A stretch of 38,587 nucleotides of DNA from Opitutia bacterium. Its GTDB lineage: Bacteria > Verrucomicrobiota > Verrucomicrobiia > Opitutales > Opitutaceae. Under the pieces are notes generated by a model. It made no database searches, was not told the DNA's origin, and saw only the letters and a list, made by a program, of their open reading frames with translations. Within the stretch, counting starts at the first letter, position 1, and each line of letters starts with the position of its first letter. This document shows, in pieces, positions 8,738 through 17,583 of the stretch. The stretch spans positions 1 through 38,587 of the forward strand of contig CANHAH010000012.1 of NCBI GenBank assembly GCA_947458705.1, in the 5' to 3' direction. Both the position numbers and the translations under genes were made by a program.

Positions 8738-10222
8738 ATGTCGCTTCTGCCCCTGTTTGACGTTTCCTTGCTTATGCGCGCCACCCGGCCCGCACTTGAG
8801 TGTGAGAGTGCCACGGGCATCGTCACGGCTTACACGTTTGGCGACCTGGAAACCCGCAGTAATCGCCTCGCGCAACTATTGCGCGCGCGCGGACTAAAAA
8901 CCGGCGACCGCCTCGCGTTTTTTCTCCAAAATCGCATCGAGGTCATCGATCTCTGGCTCGCGGGCGCGAAGCTAGGCCTGATAATTGTGCCGATCAATGT
9001 CCTCTACCGGGAACGTGAACTCACGCATATCGTGCACGACGCCGCGCCGACCGCTGTTGTGACTTCGGCGGATCTTGCCGCGTTAATTCCGCGCGAAGTT
9101 ACAGTCTGGGACGTCGCTGCGCTCACCGCTGAAGCCGACGCGCAACCCGCGACACGCCTCGCCGTGCCTACCGATGCTGACACGCCGATGTCGCTCATCT
9201 ACACCTCGGGTACGACCGGTGCCTCTAAAGGTGCGGTCCTTACGCAGGGTAATTTCGCGACCAACGCCCTCACACTCGTCACCGCTTGGGATATCACCAA
9301 CGCCGATCGTTATTTGGCGACGTTGCCGCTGTTTCACGTGCACGGCTTGGCGAATGGCCTGCATTGCTGGCTGTTCAGCGGTTGCCACCTGCGTTTGCTC
9401 GAGCGCTTCGAACACGGCAAGGCCGCGCAGTGGTTTGAAGATTACAAGCCCACGCTCTTTTTCGGTGTGCCCGCGATGTTCATTCGCTTACTCGAACTCC
9501 CTGCCGACCTCGCGCGCAAGATCGGCGCGCGGTTACGCCTAGCTGTTTCGGGTTCCGCACCATTGCCGGCGGAGGTGCACGAAAAATTCCGCCAACTCTA
9601 CGGCTCCGTCATTCTCGAGCGTTACGGCATGACCGAGACGTTGATGAACGTCGGCAACCCTTACGCCGGCGAACGCCGCCCGGGTACCGTTGGTCTGCCG
9701 CTCGCGCACGTCGCGGTGAAAATTTGCGACGAAGCCAACCTGCCTGTGCCCGACGGCACGACGGGCGAGGTCTGGGTCAAAGGTCCGAACGTCTGTTCCG
9801 GATATTGGCGTCGACCCGAGGCGACGGCCGCGGCTTGGACGGACGGTTGGTTCCGCACCGGCGACATCGGCGTGCGCGCGGCCGATGGCTATATCACGCT
9901 GCAAGGTCGACGCAGTGATCTGATTATTTCTGGCGGTTTTAATATTTATCCGCGCGAGATCGAGGAACTGATTTTAGAGCAACCCGGCGTGCGCGAGGTG
10001 ACGGTGGTCGGCCTGCCTGATTCCGTACGCGGCGAAGTGCCCGTGGCTTATATTGTCGTGGATGCGGCGAAATTTGACGAAGCTGCAACCGTGGTGCTTC
10101 TGCGTTCGCAACTCGCGTCGTTTAAACAACCACGCTCTTATGTGCGGGTGGCGGCGATCCCGCGCACCGCTTTGGGTAAGGTGCAAAAACACCTGTTAAA
10201 ATCTTTTATCCCTACCTCATGA
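8738..10222 (+). CDS. matB: Acyl-CoA synthetase, malonyl-CoA synthetase (MatB)-like
   Basis: A 494-residue ANL-superfamily adenylating enzyme. Visible motifs are the P-loop-like LIYTSGTTGASKGAV (about residues 154-168), LPLFHVHGL, ERYGMTET, WFRTGDIG, the hinge GRRSDLIISGGFNIYPREIE and the C-terminal catalytic-Lys region ALGKVQKHLLK. It forms acyl-AMP and then acyl-CoA. Malonate is proposed as substrate from the LPLFHVHGL context and, above all, because the next gene is a MatC-type malonate carrier overlapping it by four bases (ATGA). Malonate + CoA + ATP would give malonyl-CoA. An alternative is another short or branched acid, since substrate prediction in this superfamily is weak. The start is the ATG at 8738. 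Confidence 0.75.
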   Translation: MSLLPLFDVSLLMRATRPALECESATGIVTAYTFGDLETRSNRLAQLLRARGLKTGDRLAFFLQNRIEVIDLWLAGAKLGLIIVPINVLYRERELTHIVHDAAPTAVVTSADLAALIPREVTVWDVAALTAEADAQPATRLAVPTDADTPMSLIYTSGTTGASKGAVLTQGNFATNALTLVTAWDITNADRYLATLPLFHVHGLANGLHCWLFSGCHLRLLERFEHGKAAQWFEDYKPTLFFGVPAMFIRLLELPADLARKIGARLRLAVSGSAPLPAEVHEKFRQLYGSVILERYGMTETLMNVGNPYAGERRPGTVGLPLAHVAVKICDEANLPVPDGTTGEVWVKGPNVCSGYWRRPEATAAAWTDGWFRTGDIGVRAADGYITLQGRRSDLIISGGFNIYPREIEELILEQPGVREVTVVGLPDSVRGEVPVAYIVVDAAKFDEAATVVLLRSQLASFKQPRSYVRVAAIPRTALGKVQKHLLKSFIPTS

Positions 10223-11460
10223 GCCCAGCTACCCTATCACTCATCGCGTTGCTCGCGGTTATCATATTAAGTCTGACCTCACGCATTAATGTCGGCATCC
10301 TCGCGGTGGCTTTGGCCTTTCCGGTCGGTGTGTATGCGGCGGGTTTTAAAGCGGAAGCGTTGCTGGGTCTGTTTCCCTCGGCGTTATTTCTCACGCTGGC
10401 TGGGGTGACGTTATTATTTGGGATAGCGCAGCTCAACGGTACGTTGGAGGCGTTAGCGCGGCGCGGCGTGCGGGCCTGCGGCGGCACGCCCGCGTGGTTG
10501 CCGCCGTTGTTTTTCGTGCTTTCGTGCGGTCTCTCGATGATTGGACCAGGAGCGATCGCGGCGAGTGCGTTGGTGGCGCCCTTGGCGATGTCGGCAGGAA
10601 TTACCGCGGGAGTATCACCATTTTTGATGGCGCTCATGGTCGCTAATGGCGCCAACGCGGGAAATCTTTCTCCTTTCAGTCCGGTGGGTGTGATTGTGCA
10701 GGTGCAAATGCAGAAGGCCGGTCTGCCGCAAAGTGACGGGAGCGTTTTTGCGGCGAACTTTGTGGCCCATGCCGTGGTCGCATTGGGAGCTTATTTACTT
10801 TTTGGTGGTATTAAATTGCTGCGGGCGCCTAAAGTCGCGACGGCGGCGGTGGCGGTATCGCCTTTGACGGGTAGGCAGTGGTTTACCTTGGCGGTCGTGT
10901 CGGTTTGGATCGTGGGCGTCGTGGGGTTTAAAATGAATCCTGGGCTATTAGCTTTTGCCGCTTCAGCCTTCTTGATCATGGCGCAAGCCGCGGATGATCA
11001 AAAAGCCTTAGCCGCAGTGCCGTGGGCGGTGCTCTTGATGGTCTCTGGAGTAAGCCTACTGGTCGGGGTCCTAGAAAAGACGGGCGGGATGGATTTATTT
11101 TCGTCGCTGCTGGCGCGGATCGCGACCGCGGGTACTGTCAATGGGGCCATGGCTTTTGTGACTGGACTTATCTCAACCTACAGCTCGACCTCGGGTGTCG
11201 TGTACCCGGCGTTTTTACCAATGGTGCCGGGCTTGGTGGCGAAAATCGGCGGTAATTCGCTGGAGGTCGCGTTGAGCATTAACGTCGGCGCGGCCATTGT
11301 GGATGTGTCGCCGCTTTCTACAATTGGTGCGCTCTGTATCGCTGGTCTACCGCTGGGTGGAGATGCTAAAAAGCTTTTCCGGCAAATGTTGCTTTGGGGG
11401 TTTGCCATGGTCTTGGTGGGCGCCCTTTTCTGCCAGTTCTTCATCCGCTTTTTTATCTGA
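10219..11460 (+). CDS. matC: MatC-like dicarboxylate (malonate) carrier
   Basis: A 413-residue inner-membrane protein with about 11-12 hydrophobic segments. The first ~150 residues resemble the MatC N-terminal domain: LTSRINVGILAVALAFPVG, LFLTLAGVTLLFGIAQLNGT and NGANAGNLSPFSPVGV. The C-terminal half has the SNDGM-like and STYSSTSGVVYPAF stretches typical of ion-transporter superfamily carriers. Its start overlaps the synthetase stop (ATGA), so translation is probably coupled. Role: uptake of malonate or a similar dicarboxylate for activation by the upstream enzyme. No malonyl-CoA decarboxylase is in the window, so malonyl-CoA may be used directly or be processed by a gene elsewhere. Confidence 0.75.
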   Translation: MSPATLSLIALLAVIILSLTSRINVGILAVALAFPVGVYAAGFKAEALLGLFPSALFLTLAGVTLLFGIAQLNGTLEALARRGVRACGGTPAWLPPLFFVLSCGLSMIGPGAIAASALVAPLAMSAGITAGVSPFLMALMVANGANAGNLSPFSPVGVIVQVQMQKAGLPQSDGSVFAANFVAHAVVALGAYLLFGGIKLLRAPKVATAAVAVSPLTGRQWFTLAVVSVWIVGVVGFKMNPGLLAFAASAFLIMAQAADDQKALAAVPWAVLLMVSGVSLLVGVLEKTGGMDLFSSLLARIATAGTVNGAMAFVTGLISTYSSTSGVVYPAFLPMVPGLVAKIGGNSLEVALSINVGAAIVDVSPLSTIGALCIAGLPLGGDAKKLFRQMLLWGFAMVLVGALFCQFFIRFFI

Positions 11461-11525
11461 TCGATAGCAATATATTTGCCGCCCCGTTTCAGCGCGGTTC
11501 CTTCATGTTCGTACCCCTTTTTTAA

Positions 11526-12287
11526 ATGAAAACTTTCGTTGCTCGTTTTGTGGTGATCCCCGCGCTCTTCGCTTGGTCGGCGTCCAGTGTTGTCATAGCG
11601 GCGGAAAAAAAATCACCCGATGAAGATGCGGCGGCACGTTGGAAAAAATATGAGCCGGAAATTGTGGCGTTCGCGGAAGCTGATCGCGCAACGCCGCCGG
11701 TGAAGGGAAAAATCCTTTTCGTCGGCAGCAGTATTTTTCGCAAGTGGACCACTGTCGCTGAGCAGATGGCGCCCTTGCCGGTCTTGAACCGTGCGTTTGG
11801 TGGCTCGCGCACTCCGGACCAACTCGCGCGTTTCGAGCAAGTCGTCACGCCCTACGCGCCGAAAGTCATCGTGTATTATTGCGGTAGCAATGACCTCAAG
11901 GCCGGCACCGTGGTCGAAAATCCTGCGGCGATTTTTAGTCGTTTTCGCGAATTTTCCCAGCGCGTGAGTGCGGCGCAGCCAGCGACGCGGATTATCTTCG
12001 TATCTAGCACGCGTTCGCCGGATCGCGTCGAGCGCTGGGAACAGGTCGATCACTACAACGCGCTCGCAAGGGCTTATTGCGCCGCAACACCGCACCACAC
12101 CTTTGTGGATGTGAACCCCGCGCTCGTGGATCGCAATGGTCACCCGCGGCTCGATTTATACCTAGCGGATAAACTTCATTTTCACCCGCCCGCCTACGTA
12201 GACTTCACCCGCATTATCAAACCGGTACTAACGCGCGTTTGGGCCGAGGTCGAAGCTGAAACGGCGGCCAAGGCCGCGGTGCGCTAA
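11526..12287 (+). CDS. Secreted SGNH/GDSL-family hydrolase
   Basis: A 253-residue protein with a signal peptide ending near residue 27 (SSVVIAAEKK). The SGNH blocks are all visible: block I FVGSSIFRKW with the nucleophilic Ser, block II NRAFGGSR with Gly, block III YYCGSNDLKAG with Asn, and block V LADKLHFHP with the Asp-x-x-His pair. Family members are periplasmic or secreted esterases, often acetyl-esterases acting on polysaccharides. The substrate cannot be assigned. The gene stands alone 65 bases after matC. Its stop overlaps the stop of the convergent LacI gene (bases 12284-12287, CTAA read as TAA one way and TAG the other). Confidence 0.85.
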   Translation: MKTFVARFVVIPALFAWSASSVVIAAEKKSPDEDAAARWKKYEPEIVAFAEADRATPPVKGKILFVGSSIFRKWTTVAEQMAPLPVLNRAFGGSRTPDQLARFEQVVTPYAPKVIVYYCGSNDLKAGTVVENPAAIFSRFREFSQRVSAAQPATRIIFVSSTRSPDRVERWEQVDHYNALARAYCAATPHHTFVDVNPALVDRNGHPRLDLYLADKLHFHPPAYVDFTRIIKPVLTRVWAEVEAETAAKAAVR

Positions 12288-13336
12288 GGGTCGCGTGTGG
12301 GGTACTTAGCTTTAGGGCGCAGACTGCGACCGTTGATCCACGCGCCGTCCGAAAGTACGACGGAAGGTTTCGCCGGTAGGCCGCGCTCGTTGCGATGCAA
12401 CATGCCTATGAGTAAATCCACGGCGTTGCCCCCGACGTGCGCGTAATCTTGATTGATGCCGGCGATGCCACGATCTCCGGAGCGTCGGTCGAGACTGACG
12501 ATGCCCACATCTTGGGGCACACGTTTACCCAGTCGCGTGAGCCAATGCGGGATTTCGGCCAGGTTTACGCCGAGAATCACTTCGGGTTCATAGGTGTGAA
12601 ACCATGCGGAGAACTCGGCTTCATTCCAGTGCTCGAGTAGCAGCGGCGGTACGCGGTCGGCGGTGGGTTGCGCCGATTGATCGAGTAGCGCGGCGCCGAC
12701 CCAGCGCTTACCGACTTTTTCAGCTACTCGTTCCTGCAACACCAATCCAAGTCGGCGATGGCCGAGGTTACGACATTTTTTAACGGCGAGGATCAGGCCC
12801 GAAAAATGGTTGTGCGCGACGCGGCTCAGAGGGACTTGGTTGAGTGAGTAGCCGACTGCAACCGTGCAAAATTGGCTCCAATCTAAATCGATGGAATCAT
12901 GGATCGAGTGGAGCGGCGCGACGAGGAGGCCTTGGACGCCGCGGTGCTGGAGGATTTCGGTGATGCGGCGCGGTGTGAGCTCAGGGTCTTCGAGATTAAA
13001 CTCTTCGAGCTGGTAGCCCTGCGCGAGTGCACGGGTGCGGGCGCCGGCGATGAGTTGGCCATAATTTTGACCAAACCAGGCGGTGCGATCGGCGGCGTGT
13101 TTTTTTAGAAAGCCGATCGTCGCTTTGTACGTGTGGCCACTGCGGGATCGGCGGGCTGTCATGAGAGCGGCGATGAGAGGATTGGACCGGTAACCGAGTT
13201 CTTGGGCGGCGCGCCGGATTATGGCACGTTGGGTCTCGGTGATGCGCGGGTCGTTACGTAATGCCCGCGACACGGTCGACGCGTGCACGCCCGCCCGCTG
13301 GGCGATGTCGCGCATCGTGCTGGGCGGTTGAGGCAT
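12284..13336 (-). CDS. LacI-family transcriptional regulator
   Basis: The likely protein starts at the ATG at 13336 (MPQPPSTMRDIAQ; about 350 residues). The longer 392-residue track ORF begins with a TTG inside the upstream DUF1653 gene and its extra N-terminus looks like noise. The helix-turn-helix is clear: MRDIAQRAGVHASTVSRALRND, followed by the hinge helix ELGYRSNPLIAALMTARRS. The remainder is a periplasmic-binding-protein-like effector domain, with a C-terminal block DVGIVSLDRR. Regulators of this kind usually answer to sugars, which fits the adjacent DUF1080 and propeller genes. Targets are not known. The convergent stop overlaps the SGNH hydrolase stop. A second possible start is MRDIAQ at 13315. 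Confidence 0.88.
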   Translation of the reverse strand: MPQPPSTMRDIAQRAGVHASTVSRALRNDPRITETQRAIIRRAAQELGYRSNPLIAALMTARRSRSGHTYKATIGFLKKHAADRTAWFGQNYGQLIAGARTRALAQGYQLEEFNLEDPELTPRRITEILQHRGVQGLLVAPLHSIHDSIDLDWSQFCTVAVGYSLNQVPLSRVAHNHFSGLILAVKKCRNLGHRRLGLVLQERVAEKVGKRWVGAALLDQSAQPTADRVPPLLLEHWNEAEFSAWFHTYEPEVILGVNLAEIPHWLTRLGKRVPQDVGIVSLDRRSGDRGIAGINQDYAHVGGNAVDLLIGMLHRNERGLPAKPSVVLSDGAWINGRSLRPKAKYPTRDP

Positions 13337-13371
13337 GATGAAAAAATGACTCGAATTCGGCGGATCTAAAT

Positions 13372-13620
13372 CTAGGCGGGGCCGACGTAGGTGAAGCGCG
13401 GCGTGACCGTTCCATCTGCTAGCGTGACGGTGGAGACGAACATCGACTGCGGCCGCACCCAAAGCCCGCCGTCGCCGTAGAGCATTTTATAAACAACCAG
13501 AACTTCCTGTGTCTCCGAATGGCGGGCGAGCCCGTGGACTTGGTAAGCGTTGCCTTTGTAATGACGGTAACGTCCCGCGCGTGGTTCGGCGGGTAGCGGG
13601 GCAAGAGGCGCTTCGTCCAT
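13372..13620 (-). CDS. DUF1653 family protein
   Basis: A small 82-residue cytoplasmic protein. It has the DUF1653 signature almost throughout: GRYRHYKGNAYQVHGLARHSET, VVYKMLYGDGGLWVRPQSMF. The fold is small and all-beta; no enzymatic role is established for the family. It begins 14 bases after the stop of the propeller/azurin gene and ends 35 bases before the LacI start, so it is probably transcribed with both. There is no signal peptide, unlike its two upstream neighbours. Confidence 0.88.
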   Translation of the reverse strand: MDEAPLAPLPAEPRAGRYRHYKGNAYQVHGLARHSETQEVLVVYKMLYGDGGLWVRPQSMFVSTVTLADGTVTPRFTYVGPA

Positions 13621-13634
13621 GGTAATTTTTAAAC

Positions 13635-15656
13635 TTACTTAGCAGTGACGCGCAAAATGCCCTTCATTAGCGTCGAGTGACCGGGAAAGCTACAGATGTA
13701 ATCATAGTCGCCCGGCGTGGTCGGGGCGATGAAGTAGATCGTGTCGCTGGTCTCCGGTTGCGTGAGGGCGGTGTGGAAGAGCACGTCAGGGCTGTCCGGC
13801 ACATAGTTTTTCGCGGTGCCTTCGACGCCGAGCGCGAGTGCAGCGTTGCCGACGTCCTGGCCTTTACCGGGGGCGCAGAGTACAAAATTGTGCAGCATGT
13901 CATCGGTGTTGCGAAAGATGAGACGAATGCGAGTGCCAGCTTTGGTGGTGAGTAGCGTTTGGTCAAATTTCAGGCCAGGCTGCGTGCCGATGAGAAATGC
14001 CTGATCGCCCTCGTTGTTGGGCCAATCGGTGGGTTGCTTGATGGGGTGTTTCGCAGAGTGCGCGCTGGCAGTGGTAGAAATGGTGGCGACGCACAGTTCG
14101 GCTGCGTTGGGTGCAAGGGGGATGATGCGGTCGCCAGCGGGCAGTCGATTGAGGGTGTAATATGCGACGGGGTGGAGAACCGCGGATCCACTTTTCGCTG
14201 CGCGTACTCCGCTAGCTTTGACTTCATGGATAAAGCCTTCGCGCAGGCATTGTGCGGCGAGTCGCACACTTAGGCCATCGGGCGCGACGACAATTTTTTG
14301 AATCGGGCAGACCATGCGGTTGACCGGCGCAGCGCCGTAGGCGGTGTGGTAATTGTAGGTGAAACCTGCTAGGGAATAGCTGGCGATATTTTCGGCGGTG
14401 GCGCGGTCTACGGGCTGTGTAAACGTGAGAAGAAAACCGTCTGGCTGCGCTTTAATCTCTTTGATTTCAAACGGGGTCTGACCAGTCCAAGTGACGCGTT
14501 CGATGCCGTATTGTCTCGGTCCGACGGAACCCCAGCCTCGCGCGCTCTCACCGACGAACATTGTGGCGTTTTCGCCAATCGCCATGCGGAGAATGCCGCT
14601 ATCGAAGCCCTCGCGAAACGAGTACGCGGCGCCTTGCCAGACGCCCGCGACTTTCTCGAGCGAGACACGGATGAGTTTGCTCTGTCCTTGGTCTCCGACG
14701 TAAAATTGTCCCGCGAACGGACCGAATTTCCCGCCGGTAAGATCTTCGATCATACCGGAGTTGGAAATACCGAGAATCGTGTGGGGCAGCCAGACCGCGG
14801 GCGGCTTGAGGCCGGGCACATTTTGCGCGACGACGTGCATGGGTTGCTCGAAGTCGGAGATGTTTTCTGGTCGAACTTTTACGGTGGATCCAGGGAGTTT
14901 GCTCCACGCGAGGCCGGCGGGATGGCCGAGGAAATCGCCGGATTCTATGTGCGTGATTTTGCCCGAGCCGACCCATTCGCCCTGATTGTCGGTAGAAAAC
15001 CAGGCGCCTTGGGAGCTCACTGTAAAACCGGCGGGGGAGCGCAGGCCGCTCGCGATCGGCGTGAGTTGACCGTCGGGTGTGATCTCGACCATCCAGCCCC
15101 GCCAAGGCACGGGAGCTTGCGTGGAGCCGCCAAAGGCGACGTTGAGTGTGACGCGGAGGTTGCCGTTTGGAGCGAGGACGGGGCCGAAGGCGTACTCGTG
15201 GTAGCTGCCGGAGATGGGCAACTTGGCCACGGTTTCAAAAACATCGGCGCGGCCGTCACCGTCGGTGTCGGCGAGACGCGTGAGTTCTTGGCGTTGCGCA
15301 ACGTAGTAACCGCCTCCTTGAGCTTCGATGATGCCGAGGGGTTCGTGGAGGCCTTGTGCGAATAGCGTGTAGCGGGGATTCGGCTCAGCGTCGTAGGCGC
15401 CGTCGATCCACCAAACTTCACCCCGGCGTGTGGTCACGAGGAGACGTTGGCCTGCGACGGGTAAAATGCCGCTGACTTCGAGCACGATGCCCTCAGGCAC
15501 GCGCAACGGTGTGCGTTGCCAGATACGATTTTCGGCGGCGACAAGCGCGTCGGAGGGTTTCGCGAAACGCTCGAGGGCGGAGGGGTTGTTGGTCTGCGCG
15601 CGGGATGCGAGAGTAAAGGCGTAGATGGCGGCGAGGAAACGAGATAGGCGCTTCAT
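13635..15656 (-). CDS. Secreted beta-propeller protein with C-terminal azurin-like blue-copper domain
   Basis: A 673-residue protein with a signal peptide (LAAIYAFTLASRAQ). Residues about 45-390 look like a sorbosone-dehydrogenase/NHL-like beta-propeller (LLVTTRRGEVWWIDGAY, GLHEPLGI, TDGDGRADVF, FGPVLAPNGNLRV, GLRSPAGF). About 395-500 is an Ig-like linker domain (ALLTFTQPVDRATAENIASY type). Residues about 555-673 are cupredoxin-like: MLHNFVLCAPGKGQDVG supplies the first His, and YICSFPGHSTLMKGILRV supplies Cys, His and Met, the full type 1 copper ligand set of azurin. It probably acts as a periplasmic dehydrogenase or binding protein with a built-in electron carrier; that coupling is inferred. 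It starts 9 bases after the DUF1080 gene and is surely co-transcribed. Confidence 0.8.
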   Translation of the reverse strand: MKRLSRFLAAIYAFTLASRAQTNNPSALERFAKPSDALVAAENRIWQRTPLRVPEGIVLEVSGILPVAGQRLLVTTRRGEVWWIDGAYDAEPNPRYTLFAQGLHEPLGIIEAQGGGYYVAQRQELTRLADTDGDGRADVFETVAKLPISGSYHEYAFGPVLAPNGNLRVTLNVAFGGSTQAPVPWRGWMVEITPDGQLTPIASGLRSPAGFTVSSQGAWFSTDNQGEWVGSGKITHIESGDFLGHPAGLAWSKLPGSTVKVRPENISDFEQPMHVVAQNVPGLKPPAVWLPHTILGISNSGMIEDLTGGKFGPFAGQFYVGDQGQSKLIRVSLEKVAGVWQGAAYSFREGFDSGILRMAIGENATMFVGESARGWGSVGPRQYGIERVTWTGQTPFEIKEIKAQPDGFLLTFTQPVDRATAENIASYSLAGFTYNYHTAYGAAPVNRMVCPIQKIVVAPDGLSVRLAAQCLREGFIHEVKASGVRAAKSGSAVLHPVAYYTLNRLPAGDRIIPLAPNAAELCVATISTTASAHSAKHPIKQPTDWPNNEGDQAFLIGTQPGLKFDQTLLTTKAGTRIRLIFRNTDDMLHNFVLCAPGKGQDVGNAALALGVEGTAKNYVPDSPDVLFHTALTQPETSDTIYFIAPTTPGDYDYICSFPGHSTLMKGILRVTAK

Positions 15657-15665
15657 GGGAGGGGG

Positions 15666-17498
15666 TTACCAGACAAGCGTGTAAGTGAGGGTACGATCGA
15701 CTTTGCCGCCTGAGAGCGGGACAACAAGTTGTTGGCGGCCGTTGCGGGTGCGCACGGTGGGGTTGAGCGGACCACCTTTGGGTAGATCGATGTAGTAAGC
15801 GCGATCACCGATGATCCAGCCGTCGCCGTTGGGTTGAGCGGTGATGAACTCGGCTTCGGCGAGCAGTACATAGGTCTCCCAAGACGTGTTGCGGCCGTTG
15901 AAGACGAGGGTGCGCGTAAGGCTGCGAGCGTCGGTGCCGGGGATTAAGGTGTCGCGGACTTCGAGTTGGGCGAGTTTACCGAGGAACGTGGGGGTTCCGT
16001 CGGGTGCGAGTGTGTACCCTTGGGAAGACCAGAGAGGTTCAGGGCCGTCGGGCCAATCCCGGGCGAAACTCTCGAGGAGGGCGACGGTGGGTTTACTATT
16101 AAGGGTGAGGGCGGGGCCGGCGGGTTGGGCGAGTTGGGCTTCGCCGCGGCTTTCCCACATTTCGGCCACGTCGACGAAGCCGCCGCGCCAGACACGCAGC
16201 AGAGAACCGGTTTCAAAATCGTAGGCGAAGTGTGCGCCTGTGGGTGAGCCGACGCTTATTGCGTAGAGGCGTTTTTTAGGTTCGAAAGGGACGAAGCCTC
16301 GCTGGAGCCTGGAGCGGTCGCCAGGGGCGAGCGGTATAGAAGGCTCGATCTTTGGTTTGGCGGTAGGGTCTGCATACGTGAACGACTGCGCCGGTAGACC
16401 TATGCCGCGGACGCCGATGGCGAGGGCGGCGCGGGCGGCGCGAACGTGTTGGTAATCGAGCCGGAATGGATGGTCGCCGGCCGTGAGTTTGAGGGTACGT
16501 CCGTCGGCGCCGAGCTCGATGGGTGAAATAGCGAGTTGTTCGTCAATGAGGAGTCGGGCGGGGTTGCGCGTCTCGGCGTTAAAAGTGTACGTGTCGGTGC
16601 GGCCGACGTGAAGAGTGCCTTTGATCACGAGGGCGCCTTTGCCGGATTTTTGTATCGGGGCGACGGACAAGTTAGGCAGTGGGCCGGAGTCGGTCGGGGT
16701 GGCGACGTAATCGGCGATACCTTTTTGCGGGCCAACGTAAAGTTCATAGGTCAGGCCGCTCGTCCTGAGGGCGGGACTGTCGAGCAGCTGCGCGGAGAGG
16801 GCGCGGATGGCGAGCGTGCCGTGGTCGCCTTGAATCATGAGTGGTCCGCGTGGAGCTTCAGGATCTTTTTCAAACAAGGCGCTACGGGTGGGGCCGCTGA
16901 CCTCTACGTTCTCGTGGATGAGATATCCGTTGAGAAATACGCGTAGAAATTTGGCGTTTGAGGTTTTTTTGCCGGCATCGTCGAAACGCGGGGCGCGGAA
17001 TTCGATGCGGAGTCGTTGCCAGAGGCCGGGGGCTCGAGCCGCGTGAGCTCGGGGAGCCGTGCCACCATAGCTTTCGTTGCCTTTGCCCCGAGCGGCGTCC
17101 CAACGATCGTAGATGCCGCCGCAATCAGAAGGTTTGGGCGCGGCGGTCTGGCCCCAGCTGTCCAAGAGTTGCACTTCGTAGCGGCCCATAAGGTACACGC
17201 CGGAGTTGGAGCCGGTGCTTAGGAGGAAATCGAGTTCGAGTTCTACGTCGGCGTGATCCCAGGCGGTGACTAGATTAGCTCGGTCCTGCTTAGTGGGATT
17301 GTTAATAAGTACGCCCGAGCCGGGTAGGCCGGTTAAGATCTTATCGTGGCGCGGATCTCCCCCGAGTGCGCTGACGGATTGCCAATTGGCGCCAAGGGTT
17401 TTGAGGGCGCCGGGAGCGGTGAGTGTTAGAAGCGACTGGGCGTGCGTGACGTGAACGAGCAGCGCACACGCGAGCAGACGGAGGGGTAATAACTTCAT
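15666..17498 (-). CDS. Secreted DUF1080 (3-keto-disaccharide hydrolase-like) and PA14-like protein
   Basis: A 610-residue protein with a signal peptide (LLACALLVHVTHAQ). Residues about 25-250 form a DUF1080/concanavalin-like domain (DVELELDFLLSTGSNSGVYL, YEVQLLDSWG, LWQRLRIEFRAP, VFLNGYLIHENVE), the family that includes 3-keto-disaccharide hydrolases. About 255-365 resemble a PA14-type beta-sandwich (HVGRTDTYTFNAETRNPARLLIDEQ). The last ~240 residues form a beta-rich domain I cannot name, seen in PVC-bacterial secreted proteins. It heads the minus-strand run continuing into the propeller/azurin gene 9 bases away, which suggests one extracytoplasmic sugar-processing unit. The substrate is unknown. 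Confidence 0.78.
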   Translation of the reverse strand: MKLLPLRLLACALLVHVTHAQSLLTLTAPGALKTLGANWQSVSALGGDPRHDKILTGLPGSGVLINNPTKQDRANLVTAWDHADVELELDFLLSTGSNSGVYLMGRYEVQLLDSWGQTAAPKPSDCGGIYDRWDAARGKGNESYGGTAPRAHAARAPGLWQRLRIEFRAPRFDDAGKKTSNAKFLRVFLNGYLIHENVEVSGPTRSALFEKDPEAPRGPLMIQGDHGTLAIRALSAQLLDSPALRTSGLTYELYVGPQKGIADYVATPTDSGPLPNLSVAPIQKSGKGALVIKGTLHVGRTDTYTFNAETRNPARLLIDEQLAISPIELGADGRTLKLTAGDHPFRLDYQHVRAARAALAIGVRGIGLPAQSFTYADPTAKPKIEPSIPLAPGDRSRLQRGFVPFEPKKRLYAISVGSPTGAHFAYDFETGSLLRVWRGGFVDVAEMWESRGEAQLAQPAGPALTLNSKPTVALLESFARDWPDGPEPLWSSQGYTLAPDGTPTFLGKLAQLEVRDTLIPGTDARSLTRTLVFNGRNTSWETYVLLAEAEFITAQPNGDGWIIGDRAYYIDLPKGGPLNPTVRTRNGRQQLVVPLSGGKVDRTLTYTLVW

Positions 17499-17583
17499 GG
17501 GGAGAGAAGAGGCCGAAAGTCAGGCCAAAATTCCCTACACGGCAACCCCTGATACGGATTGGCCCAGATTTTTTCGGAAGGGA

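Noticed and set aside
12284-13336. LacI protein as regulator of the ureide operon
   Set aside because: It is over 5 kb away in a sugar-type gene run, and no shared operator was seen.
13337-13462. Upstream extension of the LacI ORF
   Set aside because: It begins at TTG within the DUF1653 gene, and the extra 42 residues are not LacI-like; the ATG at 13336 directly precedes the HTH.
14511-15365. 284-residue plus-strand ORF opposite the propeller/azurin gene
   Set aside because: It is antisense to a gene with clear domains, starts inside it and has no recognisable motif; a GC-rich shadow frame.
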